Source of the DNA: Sporosarcina sp. BP05
GTDB taxonomy: Bacteria > Bacillota > Bacilli > Bacillales_A > Planococcaceae
Length of the DNA stretch: 64,000 nt
Reading direction: 5' to 3'
Assembly: GCF_014282005.1 (NCBI RefSeq)
Contig: NZ_JACFTD010000012.1
Coordinates: forward strand, 23,908-87,907
A program made the position numbers and the translations under genes. Shown here one piece after another: positions 42,415 to 51,843 of the stretch (its first letter is position 1; each line of letters starts with the position of its first letter). Below the pieces are notes generated by a model. The model was not told where the DNA came from. It did no database searches and was given only the letters and a program-made list of their open reading frames with translations.

Positions 42415-43379
42415 GACTTCACCCATTTTCCGTTATCCATTGATGCTTGCAACAGCGAATGATGACCAATATAGCCAATCACAACCCCATCTTCAGCTAC
42501 GGCAAGACGGCTGGTAGGATAGGCATCCAGGACAGTAATTGCGTCATCGACTGTCAGCATCGAAGCTACTTCCCTTACTTCACCTGTCCATGTTTCATCA
42601 AAGAATTTGGCGAACTCTTTAATTGGCCTCTGACCGAAATTACGCTGCCTGTCTATCCGCTCAATTCCGATGAAGTCACGAACAAAATCGTTCGCTTGTT
42701 TTTCAATTAATTCAGCGGGTGAGGATATCTGCTCAATTTGGCCGTCCCGCATAATAACAATTACATCTGCAATGTCGAGCGCTTCGTCCATATCATGTGT
42801 TACAAATACAATTGTCTTTTTGATTTTCTTCTGTAACTTCTTCAATTCTTTCTGGAGCTGTTCTCGGCTGATAGGATCGAGTGCCGAAAAGGGCTCATCC
42901 ATTAAAATAATGTTCGGGTCACTCGCAAGCGCTCGGCTAACACCGACCCGCTGCTGTTGACCGCCTGATAGTTCAAAAGGATAACGTTTCTTAAATACAG
43001 CCGGATCCAGATCCACCATATCAAGTAGTTCATCGACACGAGAAGCAATTTTCTCTTTATCCCACTTTAGTAATTCAGGAACAAGCGCAATATTATCTTC
43101 AATCGTCATATGAGGAATGAGACCGATTCGTTGGATGACATAGCCGATTGAACGGCGTAGCTCCACTTCATCTCGTTCTGAAATTGGCAGCTCATCGATA
43201 TAGACGGCACCTTCTGTCGGCACTTCCAGCCGATTAATCATCCGCATAAGCGTCGTTTTTCCACAGCCAGAAGGGCCAATAATGGCCGTTAACTTATGTG
43301 TAGGGATTGTCACGGATACATTCTTCAATGCTTCCGTTCCATCCGTAAAACGTTTTGTTACATTCTCAAAGCGGATCAT
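42411..43379 (-). CDS. Osmoprotectant-type ABC ATPase (OpuCA-like) with CBS-like tail
   Basis: 322 residues. Walker A GPSGCGKTT, signature LSGGQQQRVG, Walker B IILMDEPFSALD, His switch THDMDEA. The tail (about 250-322) resembles a single CBS-like module (VASMLTVDDAITVLDAYPTSRLAVAEDGVVIGYIG), the ionic-strength sensor region of OpuA/OpuC ATPases. ATGA overlaps with both neighbours. Confidence 0.92.
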   Translation of the reverse strand: MIRFENVTKRFTDGTEALKNVSVTIPTHKLTAIIGPSGCGKTTLMRMINRLEVPTEGAVYIDELPISERDEVELRRSIGYVIQRIGLIPHMTIEDNIALVPELLKWDKEKIASRVDELLDMVDLDPAVFKKRYPFELSGGQQQRVGVSRALASDPNIILMDEPFSALDPISREQLQKELKKLQKKIKKTIVFVTHDMDEALDIADVIVIMRDGQIEQISSPAELIEKQANDFVRDFIGIERIDRQRNFGQRPIKEFAKFFDETWTGEVREVASMLTVDDAITVLDAYPTSRLAVAEDGVVIGYIGHHSLLQASMDNGKWVKS

Positions 43380-44050
43380 AGAACTCCTCCTTTTGTATTT
43401 CTTCTATCTGCTTCTCGTAATATGCGACCGATTTCCAACCAATCTGCATCTAGCGAAGGGCGATGCGATGGCCTGTAAAAGATAGATGCTGGATGAAATG
43501 TCGGCACAATCTTGTACAACTTTTTTGTCCAGTTAAATGTGGTATCTTCTAGCTCATTTAAATAGTGAATGGGTCGCTCCAACAGTTGACCGTGCAGTTC
43601 GGTCACTTTTGCCTCTTTGCCAAGTAACCGTTGCAATCCGACGTTACCAAGTGTGACGATGAGTTTCGGCTCAATGTTCGCTAATTCATAATCGAGCACT
43701 GGCGCATGTGCCAAAATTTCTTTAGTTGTCGGTGGCCGATTATATTTCCGTTCAGTGGTCGTTCCATCACGGTTATTTTTCATTCCCCATCTATACGGCC
43801 TACTTCGCACCGCACTTGAAATGTAGACGTCTTCACGTGTTAAACCGATTGTCGCGAGTGATTTCATCAGTTCCTTCCCCGCACGACCGATAAAGGGAAT
43901 GCCATCAACCAATTCGAATTCACCAGGTGCTTCACCGATTAACATCAGCTTCGGTTTTTTGGGACCTTCTCCGTAAAGGAACCCCTCCACAGGAAAACCC
44001 GCTATCCGATCCCTGCCTAGATTCGCAATCGATTCAGGTATACGGAACAT
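43376..44050 (-). CDS. Uracil-DNA glycosylase superfamily protein without iron-sulfur cysteines
   Basis: 224 residues. Family 4-type motifs GEAPGEFELVDGIPFIGRAG and FHPAS are clear. It has no cysteine at all, so the [4Fe-4S] cluster of families 4 and 5 is absent. Removes uracil from DNA by family inference. AGGGGAG precedes the ATG. Its stop overlaps the ATPase start (ATGA), tying it to the ABC operon. Confidence 0.88.
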   Translation of the reverse strand: MFRIPESIANLGRDRIAGFPVEGFLYGEGPKKPKLMLIGEAPGEFELVDGIPFIGRAGKELMKSLATIGLTREDVYISSAVRSRPYRWGMKNNRDGTTTERKYNRPPTTKEILAHAPVLDYELANIEPKLIVTLGNVGLQRLLGKEAKVTELHGQLLERPIHYLNELEDTTFNWTKKLYKIVPTFHPASIFYRPSHRPSLDADWLEIGRILREADRRNTKGGVL

Positions 44051-44091
44051 CTGAGCACTCCCCTTCTTATATTTTCATTTTAACAAAATAA

Positions 44092-44116
44092 GCCTTTCCA
44101 TCAAAAGGAAAGACTC
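44092..44116 (-). terminator. Weak terminator of the DUF6054 gene
   Basis: CTTTCC / GGAAAG hairpin followed by a T-rich stretch on the minus strand. Confidence 0.5.
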
Positions 44117-44169
44117 TAAACTTTATTCTTATTGACGTATTGTGTTGTTTATTGGTCCAATCCTTCATT

Positions 44170-44511
44170 CTACCCCACTATATACGATCCCAATGCTGAT
44201 TCCACACTGTTTGCAAAATTATTTCCGGCGCCCCAATCAAAGCGCATGAACATCCCCTCTGAACTGCCGGATGCGACCGCATGGACTTTCGTTTGTCCTT
44301 CTAAATTATCAATTGTCACAGTAAGAGACGCGCGGTTGCTGGACCGCATATAATACTTTTCCAACACGACGACATGGAATTCATGTTCGCCAATCCGCCT
44401 TACATACCGATCGACAAGTGTCCCACTGATACTCCCTGTAACAACGAATGTCTCAATAACATTCATTGCCGCCGCTGGTGAAATAGTTACAGTAAATTCG
44501 CGTACTGACAT
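44170..44511 (-). CDS. DUF6054-like small protein
   Basis: 113 residues, no signal or membrane segment. SISGTLVDRYVRRIGEHEFHVVVLEKYYMRSSNRASLTVTIDNLEG suggests a compact beta-rich domain; the tail MFMRFDWGAGNNFANSVESAL resembles DUF6054 proteins. Function unknown. GGGGGATGAG precedes the ATG. Confidence 0.7.
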   Translation of the reverse strand: MSVREFTVTISPAAAMNVIETFVVTGSISGTLVDRYVRRIGEHEFHVVVLEKYYMRSSNRASLTVTIDNLEGQTKVHAVASGSSEGMFMRFDWGAGNNFANSVESALGSYIVG

Positions 44512-44584
44512 AATCTCATCCCCCTTTATCCTTACCTCTTTTACGGATGAACAAAGGTGGAAGTTTCATCTGGTAAAATAAAAA

Positions 44585-44615
44585 TGGCCTGCCCTCATTA
44601 CTAAAGGCAGGCCCA
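44585..44615 (-). terminator. Terminator of niaP
   Basis: Stem GGCCTGCCCT / AGGCAGGCC followed by T-rich sequence on the minus strand. Confidence 0.78.
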
Positions 44616-44619
44616 TCAT

Positions 44620-45831
44620 TCATTCCAATTCCATTTGTTTTGTTTCTGTACCTAAGAAAACAACCGCTAACACACCGATTATAATTGCGCCGCAGAAGAT
44701 GCTGAAAACCGTATCGAATCCATAGCCGGCAGCTAGAAGCGAACCAATGAGCAACGGTCCAAATATACCGCCAATACGACCAACCGCTGCCGCCATTCCT
44801 GATCCCGTTGCACGAATTGCAGTCGGATATTGTTCTGGTGAATACGCGTACAAAGCTCCCCAAGCACCTAAGTTAAAGAAGGATAACAGTGCACCCGAAA
44901 TAAGGAGTAATTGAAGTGTTTCCGCGTTGCCAAAGAACAACGCACTTGCTGCAGTTCCAAGAAGATACGTAGCAAGGACGAATTTCCGTCCTGCCCTTTC
45001 TATTAACCAAGCAGCCGTAAAATAGCCTGGCAATTGGGCGAACGTCATAATGAGTACGTATTCAAAGCTTTTGATCAAACTAAAACCTTTTAACACCATG
45101 ACACTTGGCAACCATAGGAACATGCCATAGTACGAAAATACCACTGTGAACCAGACAATCCAAAGCATAAGTGTTCGTCGCGCATACTTTTTCGACCACA
45201 GTGTTTTAATTTTTTCTATTGCTGACTGTTTAGGTTTTCCATCCAACTCAAACTTCGGAGAATCCGGTAATCTGCGTCGAAGGTAGATGGCATAAAATGC
45301 CGGCAACGCCGTAATAATTAATGCAAGTCTCCAGCCATAGTTAGGAATAACAAAGTAAGCGATTAAGGCTGCAAGCAGCCAACCCGCCGCCCAAAAGCTT
45401 TCAAGAAGAACGACAACCCGTCCCCGTTCATGCGCCGCAACACTTTCAGATACCAATGTCGACGCGACTGGCAGCTCGCCGCCAAGCCCTGCTCCGACAA
45501 AAAAGCGAAGGATTAGAAAAGCAGTAAGCGTCATTGTCAGCGCAGACAAACCGCTAGCCACAGAGAACAAGACAAGCGTCATCATAAATACGTTTTTCCT
45601 ACCAATTTTATCCGCAAGCATTCCAAACCCTAATGCGCCGACTGCCATCCCAATCGAGTTGACACTACCTATCCATCCCATCTGAGAAGGCGTCAACTGC
45701 CATTCTACTGCAAGTGCCGCGATAACGAATGACAGTATTCCGACATCCATTGCATCGAACATCCAGCCCGTTCCTGCTAGCCCTAATAATTTATTTCGAG
45801 AAATTTCCTGTTTCTGTTTCTGTTTCTTCAT
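44620..45831 (-). CDS. niaP: MFS transporter, niacin/aromatic-acid type (NiaP-like)
   Basis: 403 residues. GTGWMFDAMDVGILSFVIAAL and GFGMLADKIGRKNVF, with helix 4 RFFVGAGLGGELPVASTL, match the NiaP (B. subtilis YceI) branch. Imports nicotinate or relatives by homology. The upstream region carries a palindrome that fits the NiaR type. Start ATG at 45831, 10 nt after AGGGG. Confidence 0.78.
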   Translation of the reverse strand: MKKQKQKQEISRNKLLGLAGTGWMFDAMDVGILSFVIAALAVEWQLTPSQMGWIGSVNSIGMAVGALGFGMLADKIGRKNVFMMTLVLFSVASGLSALTMTLTAFLILRFFVGAGLGGELPVASTLVSESVAAHERGRVVVLLESFWAAGWLLAALIAYFVIPNYGWRLALIITALPAFYAIYLRRRLPDSPKFELDGKPKQSAIEKIKTLWSKKYARRTLMLWIVWFTVVFSYYGMFLWLPSVMVLKGFSLIKSFEYVLIMTFAQLPGYFTAAWLIERAGRKFVLATYLLGTAASALFFGNAETLQLLLISGALLSFFNLGAWGALYAYSPEQYPTAIRATGSGMAAAVGRIGGIFGPLLIGSLLAAGYGFDTVFSIFCGAIIIGVLAVVFLGTETKQMELE

Positions 45832-45866
45832 AATTTGTCTACCCCTTGTAGTGTAGTGTGTAACTG

Positions 45867-45880
45867 GGTGTCTTTACACC
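45867..45880. promoter_or_regulatory. Candidate NiaR-type operator upstream of niaP
   Basis: GGTGTCTTTACACC palindrome (5-4-5, plus partial outer symmetry) about 40 nt before the niaP ATG. The NiaR assignment is from memory of its motif and the gene it precedes. Confidence 0.5.
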
Positions 45881-45921
45881 TGTCAGTATACCTCACATAT
45901 CAAATACACACAAAGGTTTTT

Positions 45922-46731
45922 TTACGCGACAAGCACGAGACTGACAGCCATGAAGACCATTCCAGCCATAAAACCGTAGACCGACAAATGTGCCTCACCG
46001 TATTCCCGAGCTGCCGGAAGTAATTCATCGATTGAAATGAACACCATAATGCCTGCAACAGCAGCAAAAATTACTCCGAACATAATGCCGTTCAAATAGG
46101 GCATTAAAATAAGATAAGCCACGATCGCGCCAACCGGCTCTGCCAATCCAGAAAGAAACGACAACTTGAATGCTTGCTTGCGATTACCCGTCGCAAAATA
46201 GATTGGTACAGCGACAGCTATCCCTTCTGGAATGTTATGTATTGCAACAGCGATAGCAATAGCGATTCCAAGTGTAGGGTCTTGTAACGCCGAAGTAAAT
46301 GTTGCAATTCCCTCTGGAAAGTTGTGAATGGCAATAGCGAGGGCCGTAAACATGCCCATTTTTTTCAGCTTGGCATATTCAGCATCCGTCGGACCTGCAT
46401 TCACGTGTTCAACACTCTTCACTTCATGCGGATTCCCAATCGCTGGTATCAGTCGATCGATAATTGCAATGAGCAGCATTCCGCCAAAAAAGCCAGCGAT
46501 TGTCGCCCAATAACCATTGGTAAGGCCAAGGTCCAAAACAAGTGCATCTTTTGCTTTTACAAATATTTCGACCAGTGACACGTAGATCATAACGCCCGCT
46601 GAAAACCCAAGGGCCATCGAGAGGAACTTTGTATTCGTCCTTTTTGTAAAAAATGCAAGTAAGCTACCGATTCCAGTTGCAAGTCCCGCAAAAACAGTAA
46701 GGGCGAATGCAAACAGTACATTTCCATCCAT
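45922..46731 (-). CDS. zupT: ZIP-family divalent metal transporter (ZupT-like)
   Basis: 269 residues, eight helices. The two metal-site helices are AIAIHNFPEGIATF and AVAIHNIPEGIAVAVPIYFATG, hallmarks of bacterial ZupT-type ZIP proteins that import Zn2+, Fe2+ or Mn2+. AAGAAG precedes the ATG. Confidence 0.92.
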   Translation of the reverse strand: MDGNVLFAFALTVFAGLATGIGSLLAFFTKRTNTKFLSMALGFSAGVMIYVSLVEIFVKAKDALVLDLGLTNGYWATIAGFFGGMLLIAIIDRLIPAIGNPHEVKSVEHVNAGPTDAEYAKLKKMGMFTALAIAIHNFPEGIATFTSALQDPTLGIAIAIAVAIHNIPEGIAVAVPIYFATGNRKQAFKLSFLSGLAEPVGAIVAYLILMPYLNGIMFGVIFAAVAGIMVFISIDELLPAAREYGEAHLSVYGFMAGMVFMAVSLVLVA

Positions 46732-46803
46732 GCATACATCTTCTTTCTATTTCTAGGTTAGCACTATTGTATGCTACGAGTTTCCCTAACTTAACATCTA
46801 ATC

Positions 46804-46843
46804 AAAAAAGAACCGATTCACTTTTCAGTGGACCGGCTCTACT
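46804..46843 (-). terminator. Terminator of the yclNOPQ-type operon
   Basis: AGA-CCG-TTCAC / GTG-GA-CCGG-TCT, then six T's on the minus strand. Confidence 0.7.
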
Positions 46844-46849
46844 TTTAGT

Positions 46850-47824
46850 TTACAATCCTGCTTCTACTTCTTTAATCATTTCTTTCATCGAGATAAGCCC
46901 GCCACCTGACAGGTACCAGTACTCAGCATTCAAGTAAACGATTTTATCATTCTTATAAGCATTTGTTTTCATTACTAACTCATTTTCAATCGAATCTTTT
47001 GCACTAGCGTCGCCGCCCACTGCTGCATCACGGTCTACGACGAAGAGAACATCTGGATTCGTTTCAAGGACATATTCAAATGTAATGTTTTGACCGTGTG
47101 TAGATACTTCAATTTTTTCATCCGCAGCTTTAAAACCGAATACATCATGGATCAGGCCAAAACGTGAACTTGGTCCGTATGCACTTACTTTCCCTTCACT
47201 TCCAAGGAGAATCAATGCTTTTGAATCGTAACTTCCTGTTTTTTCTTTGATTGCAGCGATTTGCTCGTCAACTTTAGCAAGCTCAGCTGTCATTTCAGTT
47301 TCTTTACCGAATATTTCTGCAATCAGTTCCATGTTATGTTTGAATGATTTGATGTAATCTGCTGTATCAATACCAACATAGACAGTTGGCGCAATTTCAC
47401 TAAGTTCTTTAAATAATGGTGCTTGACGTCCAGAGATAAAGATAACATCTGGTTTTAGTGCATGAATGGCTTCAAAATCCGGCTCTTTCAAACTTCCAAG
47501 GTTCGCATACTTTTCATCCTTATATTTTGAAAGGTAAGATGGAACGTTCGATTGTGGAAGTCCTGCTACTTCAACTCCAAGTGCATCCAGTGTATCAAGT
47601 GTACCGAAGTCAAAAACGACAACTTTCTCAGGGTTTTTCTTAACTACTGCTTCACCATATTCGTGCTTGATGGTAATTGTTTCTTCTTTTTCAACTTCTA
47701 CTGTTTCAGCCTCTTTATTGTCGCCAGTTGTTTTCTCTGAAGGTTTTTCTTCTTTCGTTCCGCAAGCTACTAGTAAAGCCATTAACGCAAACATCATCAA
47801 TGTAATTGCAATTTTCTTCATCAT
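46850..47824 (-). CDS. yclQ: Siderophore-binding lipoprotein (YclQ-like, petrobactin type)
   Basis: 324 residues. Lipobox LLVAC, a Glu/Lys-rich linker (about 27-50), then a FeuA/YclQ-type fold: HEYGEAVVKKNPEKVVVFDF, FISGRQAPLFKEL and EYWYLSGGGL. The sister proteins bind ferric petrobactin and photoproducts. Start at the third in-frame ATG (47824), 5 nt after AAGGA. Last gene of the operon. Confidence 0.88.
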   Translation of the reverse strand: MMKKIAITLMMFALMALLVACGTKEEKPSEKTTGDNKEAETVEVEKEETITIKHEYGEAVVKKNPEKVVVFDFGTLDTLDALGVEVAGLPQSNVPSYLSKYKDEKYANLGSLKEPDFEAIHALKPDVIFISGRQAPLFKELSEIAPTVYVGIDTADYIKSFKHNMELIAEIFGKETEMTAELAKVDEQIAAIKEKTGSYDSKALILLGSEGKVSAYGPSSRFGLIHDVFGFKAADEKIEVSTHGQNITFEYVLETNPDVLFVVDRDAAVGGDASAKDSIENELVMKTNAYKNDKIVYLNAEYWYLSGGGLISMKEMIKEVEAGL

Positions 47825-47909
47825 AACCATCCTTTTTGTTGTAATATTTTTGTGTGATCTTTTTACTTAGGTCGCTGTTTAGACACCGGGTGCCCTTCGC
47901 TATTCTTAA

Positions 47910-48671
47910 TTAAGAGTCGAAGTACACGCAAATGCGACAATTCGCCATTTGTTTAATCGGAATGTCCATATCATAGATTTCTTTTAATGCATCGGACGTG
48001 ATAATTTCATCGGTAGGGCCATCTTTGACAACACGGCCTTCTTTGAGTGCAACAATTCTATCTGAATAAACAGAAGCAAAGTTAATATCGTGCAAAACGA
48101 TGACAACGGTTTTACCGAGATCGTCAACTAGCCTTCTTAATATTTTCATGATCTGAACAGAATGCTTCATGTCTAAGTTATTAAGTGGCTCATCCAATAG
48201 GATATAATCCGTGTCCTGGGCAATAACCATTGCGATGAATGCACGTTGACGTTGGCCACCCGATAATTCATCCAGGTAATCGTGCTGCATCCCCATTAAA
48301 TCCATATACTCCATCGCCTGGTCGACAATTCCTACATCTTCTGCAGTCAATTTCCCTCTTGAATGTGGGAAACGGCCGAATGAGACAAGTTCACGGATTG
48401 TCAAACGAACGTTCATAAAGTTCGATTGTTTCAAAATCGAAACCCGTTTTGAAAACTCATTCGATTTCATTTGTTTAACATTGTCTTTATCGACAAGCAC
48501 TTCACCCGTATCTGCATCTAACAGGCGACTTACCATTGAAAGTAGCGTCGATTTACCCGCACCATTTGGTCCGATGAAAGATGTGATTTTACCACGGTGA
48601 ATATTCACATTGACCTTTTCAACGACCACTTTTTTACCATAAAACTTCGATAGTTCACGGACTTGGATCAT
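47910..48671 (-). CDS. yclP: Siderophore ABC ATPase (YclP-like)
   Basis: 253 residues. Walker A GPNGAGKST, signature LSGGQRQR, Walker B YILLDEPLNNLD, His switch LHDINFA. ATGA overlap with the upstream permease fixes the start; AAAGGAG precedes it. Confidence 0.92.
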   Translation of the reverse strand: MIQVRELSKFYGKKVVVEKVNVNIHRGKITSFIGPNGAGKSTLLSMVSRLLDADTGEVLVDKDNVKQMKSNEFSKRVSILKQSNFMNVRLTIRELVSFGRFPHSRGKLTAEDVGIVDQAMEYMDLMGMQHDYLDELSGGQRQRAFIAMVIAQDTDYILLDEPLNNLDMKHSVQIMKILRRLVDDLGKTVVIVLHDINFASVYSDRIVALKEGRVVKDGPTDEIITSDALKEIYDMDIPIKQMANCRICVYFDS

Positions 48672-49618
48672 GTAGATCGACTCTCCTTTAATAGTAGGTA
48701 GATGAAGTAGACACCGCCGATAAAGTTGATAATGACACTGAGTGTCGTTGAAAACGTAAATACCCGTTCGACGACCCATTGTCCTCCAACAAGAGCAATG
48801 ATACTCATAATGGACGCACCCGCAATGAGGACAGTGTGTTTATATGTTTTGAAAAACTGATAGGACAAATTCGAGACAATCAGGCCGAAAAATGTTATTG
48901 GCCCGACAAGTGCAGTCGAGACTGCGATTAGTACAGCTGATAGTATAAGCATTGTCTTGACGACTTTATCGTAGGATACACCCAAGTTAATGGCCGCGTC
49001 CCTACCAAGCGACAGCACATCGAGTTCGTTGAAGTATTTCCATCCGATAAAGAAACTGGCAATAACGATTCCCAGTGCCCACCAGACAAGTTCCCCGCTA
49101 ACGTTGTTGAAGCTTGCATACATTTTATCTTGCACACGCATGAATTCATTGGGATCAATGAGTACTTGCAGGAATGTAGAGATACTCCCGAAAAATGTTC
49201 CAACGATAATTCCCACAAGCAACAGGAAGTAAATTGGCTGTTTGCCTCCCTGGAATAAAAACCGGTAAAGGATAAGCGCAAATACAACCATTGTAGAGAC
49301 AGATAATATGAAGTTCACATGTTTATTGACGATTGTTACATGCCCTGAACCGAGTATAAAAATGAGGCTGGTCTGTAACAACATATAGAGTGAATCCAAC
49401 CCCATAATACTCGGTGTCAAAATCCGGTTATGTGTAATCGTCTGGAAGATCACTGTCGAATAGGCAATTGCGACGCCCGTAATGGCCATTGCCAATACTT
49501 TGATACCGCGGCGTGGTAACGCATAATCGTAACTTCCGTTTAAACCTTGGAAAAGATACAGAACACAGAAGAAAGCCGCCAATACAGTAAGAATAATGAG
49601 TTTCGTAGAGTTACGCAT
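48668..49618 (-). CDS. yclO: Siderophore ABC permease (YclO-like)
   Basis: 316 residues, FecCD family with about nine helices. ITGVAIAYSTVIFQTITHNRILTPSIMGLDSLYMLLQ is the conserved region. GGAGG precedes the ATG at 49618, inside the end of yclN. Confidence 0.92.
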   Translation of the reverse strand: MRNSTKLIILTVLAAFFCVLYLFQGLNGSYDYALPRRGIKVLAMAITGVAIAYSTVIFQTITHNRILTPSIMGLDSLYMLLQTSLIFILGSGHVTIVNKHVNFILSVSTMVVFALILYRFLFQGGKQPIYFLLLVGIIVGTFFGSISTFLQVLIDPNEFMRVQDKMYASFNNVSGELVWWALGIVIASFFIGWKYFNELDVLSLGRDAAINLGVSYDKVVKTMLILSAVLIAVSTALVGPITFFGLIVSNLSYQFFKTYKHTVLIAGASIMSIIALVGGQWVVERVFTFSTTLSVIINFIGGVYFIYLLLKESRST

Positions 49619-50561
49619 AGGCCTTCCTCCTAAACAATAAGTAGAGGAATATTCCACTGCCGATAACGCCTACCATCAAGCTAATTGAAATCTCGTACGG
49701 ATAGATAAGCACCCTGCCTAAAATATCGCAAATAAGCAGGAATATCGCACCGAGCAGTGCTGTATGGGGCAATGTCTTCTGTAAATGATCCCCTTTATAA
49801 ATAGAAACGATATTCGGAATGATTAATCCAAGGAAGGGAATCATTCCGACCGTCAAGACGACGGTGGTGGTAATAAGCGCAACAAGGACAAGTCCGATAT
49901 TGACGATTTGCCTATAAGCAAGCCCAAGGTTTTTAGAGAAATCCTCACCCATTCCTGCAACCGTAAAACGATTTGCATACAAATAGGTGACAATCAGCAC
50001 GGGAATACTTATGTATAGAAGTTCATAACGTCCTTTCATAATCATCGAAAAATCACCTTGCAACCACGCCGACATATTTTGAATGACATTCGCTTTGTAA
50101 GCGAAAAACGTCGTAATAGATGACAAAATATTACCGAACATTAATCCGACGAGTGGAATGAAGATCGCATCCTTGAATTTGATACGGTCAAGGATTTGCA
50201 TAAACAGTAGCGTGCCGGCAAGCGCGAATACAAATGCGACAATCATTTTTTCAATCGTAGATGCGTTTGTGAAAAACAGCATCGAGACAAGAATCCCAAG
50301 CCTTGTCGCATCCAAAGTTCCTGCTGTTGTTGGAGAAACAAATTTATTCCGACTCAGCTGCTGCATAATTAGTCCTGCGATACTCATCCCCGCCCCTGCA
50401 AGGAGAATGGCGACAAGTCGCGGAACACGACTGATTAAGAAAATCTCGGTTTCTTCCGACCTAAAGGCAAGCAGAGCCATTGGCGTGATATTGCTCACTC
50501 CTACAAATAATGATAGGAATGAGAGACTGATGAGTGCGATGAGTAAGTAACGTATCTTCAT
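49611..50561 (-). CDS. yclN: Siderophore ABC permease (YclN-like)
   Basis: 316 residues, FecCD family: LAGAGMSIAGLIMQQLSRNKFVSPTTAGTLDATRLGILVS is diagnostic. First gene of the four-gene operon, 48-115 bp downstream of two Fur boxes. Confidence 0.92.
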   Translation of the reverse strand: MKIRYLLIALISLSFLSLFVGVSNITPMALLAFRSEETEIFLISRVPRLVAILLAGAGMSIAGLIMQQLSRNKFVSPTTAGTLDATRLGILVSMLFFTNASTIEKMIVAFVFALAGTLLFMQILDRIKFKDAIFIPLVGLMFGNILSSITTFFAYKANVIQNMSAWLQGDFSMIMKGRYELLYISIPVLIVTYLYANRFTVAGMGEDFSKNLGLAYRQIVNIGLVLVALITTTVVLTVGMIPFLGLIIPNIVSIYKGDHLQKTLPHTALLGAIFLLICDILGRVLIYPYEISISLMVGVIGSGIFLYLLFRRKAYA

Positions 50562-50608
50562 AGTAAGCCTCGATATCGATTATTTGAGACTAATTGAGAA
50601 TCATCAAA

Positions 50609-50690
50609 TGAAAACGATTATCAGTTAGGCGCAAATCCAATTATAGCATGTTGGAAGCTTGTGTCAATCAATAACTGAAAATCATTATCA
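50609..50690 (-). promoter_or_regulatory. Two Fur boxes upstream of yclN
   Basis: TGAAAATCATTATCA (50676-50690) departs from the TGATAATNATTATCA 7-1-7 consensus at one base and TGAAAACGATTATCA (50609-50623) at two. Iron-replete repression is expected. Confidence 0.82.
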
Positions 50691-50703
50691 ATGAGAATGT
50701 GCA

Positions 50704-50736
50704 AAAAAAAAGACACCGAATGGTTATTCGATGTCC
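50704..50736 (-). terminator. Terminator of the Met/Asp-rich lipoprotein gene
   Basis: GGACATCGAAT / ATTCGGTGTC stem, then nine T's on the minus strand. Confidence 0.8.
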
Positions 50737-50742
50737 ATTAAT

Positions 50743-51621
50743 TCACTGAGCCATTGTTTCATTGATGTCTATTGCATTATCGATTACTTCTTGCGGTACA
50801 TTAATAGTCTTAATTTCATTAATTTTGCTTATATCAGCTTTTACCTTCTGGTCGATATGCATTTCTTCGCCTTCGACTTTCATCGTCATATCCATTTTCA
50901 TGTTAAATGCATTCGTGTAGAACGTCTTTTTATCAATAAAAATTTCGTACTCGAGTGATTTTACTTTCAAGTTTTCCAATACTTCTGCCTGCTGTTCGTC
51001 CATTTCTAAACCTGTGGGCATATTATCAGCTGCTACTTTCTTGAACAACTCGCTAAATTTATCCCCTGACGCGGAAAGCGTCAAGATATACTCATCATCC
51101 GTCTGCTCAAACTTAAAGTCTTCCGCAAACTCTTTAAACATATTCATATCGAGTGAAGGATTCGCACCGCCAGCCATTTGGCCGACCATTACCTCGTACA
51201 TGTCGTTCGGCAATTTAATCCACCCCTCTAACTCAGGGTTATTCATGTAGAAGCCCGCTTCCGTCATATACATTTCCATGTCCATTTTGCCTTGCTCGCC
51301 CATATCCATGTTCATCTTCTGATACATTGATAGTGGTTCCATCACCATATCCATGTCCATTGTTATTTTGCTGTCAATTTCGAGCTCCTGGCTTGGCACT
51401 TTAATGAGCTGATCGATATCCATTGTTGCGTGCATACTCTTTTGCTCTTTAGAAACGTCCATTGATTTCTCATATACTTCTTGTGCTGTCATTTTACTTT
51501 TGTTATTAATCTCTTCTTTCTTGCCTGTATCGGAATCTGTTTTCGTCTCCGCCGTCATACTGCAAGCACTAAGTCCAAGGACGAGAATTCCAGCCGCAAT
51601 ACCTTTTATCCAGCTTTTCAA
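50743..51621 (-). CDS. Lipoprotein with Met/Asp-rich segment (DUF6612-like)
   Basis: 292 residues. Lipobox LGLSAC, then a LolA/LppX-like beta fold typical of DUF6612: MHATMDIDQLIKVPSQELEI, MTEAGFYMNNPELEGWIKL, NMKMDMTMKVEGEEMHID. Met-Asp-Met motifs are dense between about residues 85 and 120. TTG start at 51621 with GGAAGGAAG 8 nt upstream. Extracellular anchor; function unknown. Confidence 0.8.
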   Translation of the reverse strand: MKSWIKGIAAGILVLGLSACSMTAETKTDSDTGKKEEINNKSKMTAQEVYEKSMDVSKEQKSMHATMDIDQLIKVPSQELEIDSKITMDMDMVMEPLSMYQKMNMDMGEQGKMDMEMYMTEAGFYMNNPELEGWIKLPNDMYEVMVGQMAGGANPSLDMNMFKEFAEDFKFEQTDDEYILTLSASGDKFSELFKKVAADNMPTGLEMDEQQAEVLENLKVKSLEYEIFIDKKTFYTNAFNMKMDMTMKVEGEEMHIDQKVKADISKINEIKTINVPQEVIDNAIDINETMAQ

Positions 51622-51843
51622 TTCAACCGCTTCCTTCCAATTATTAATTTTATTCACATCTACTCATACGTCGAGAAATCCAAATAGTTCCACTTACTTT
51701 GCGAATTGAATACTAATACTCACTTTATCAATCAAAACTATAGAACTACACACTCGACATTTCGGTTTCTGAAATTAATTATCGTCTTCTACCTTCGTAT
51801 CCGCTATACTAGCAATTATCAGATCAAAAGGAGATAAAACCAA

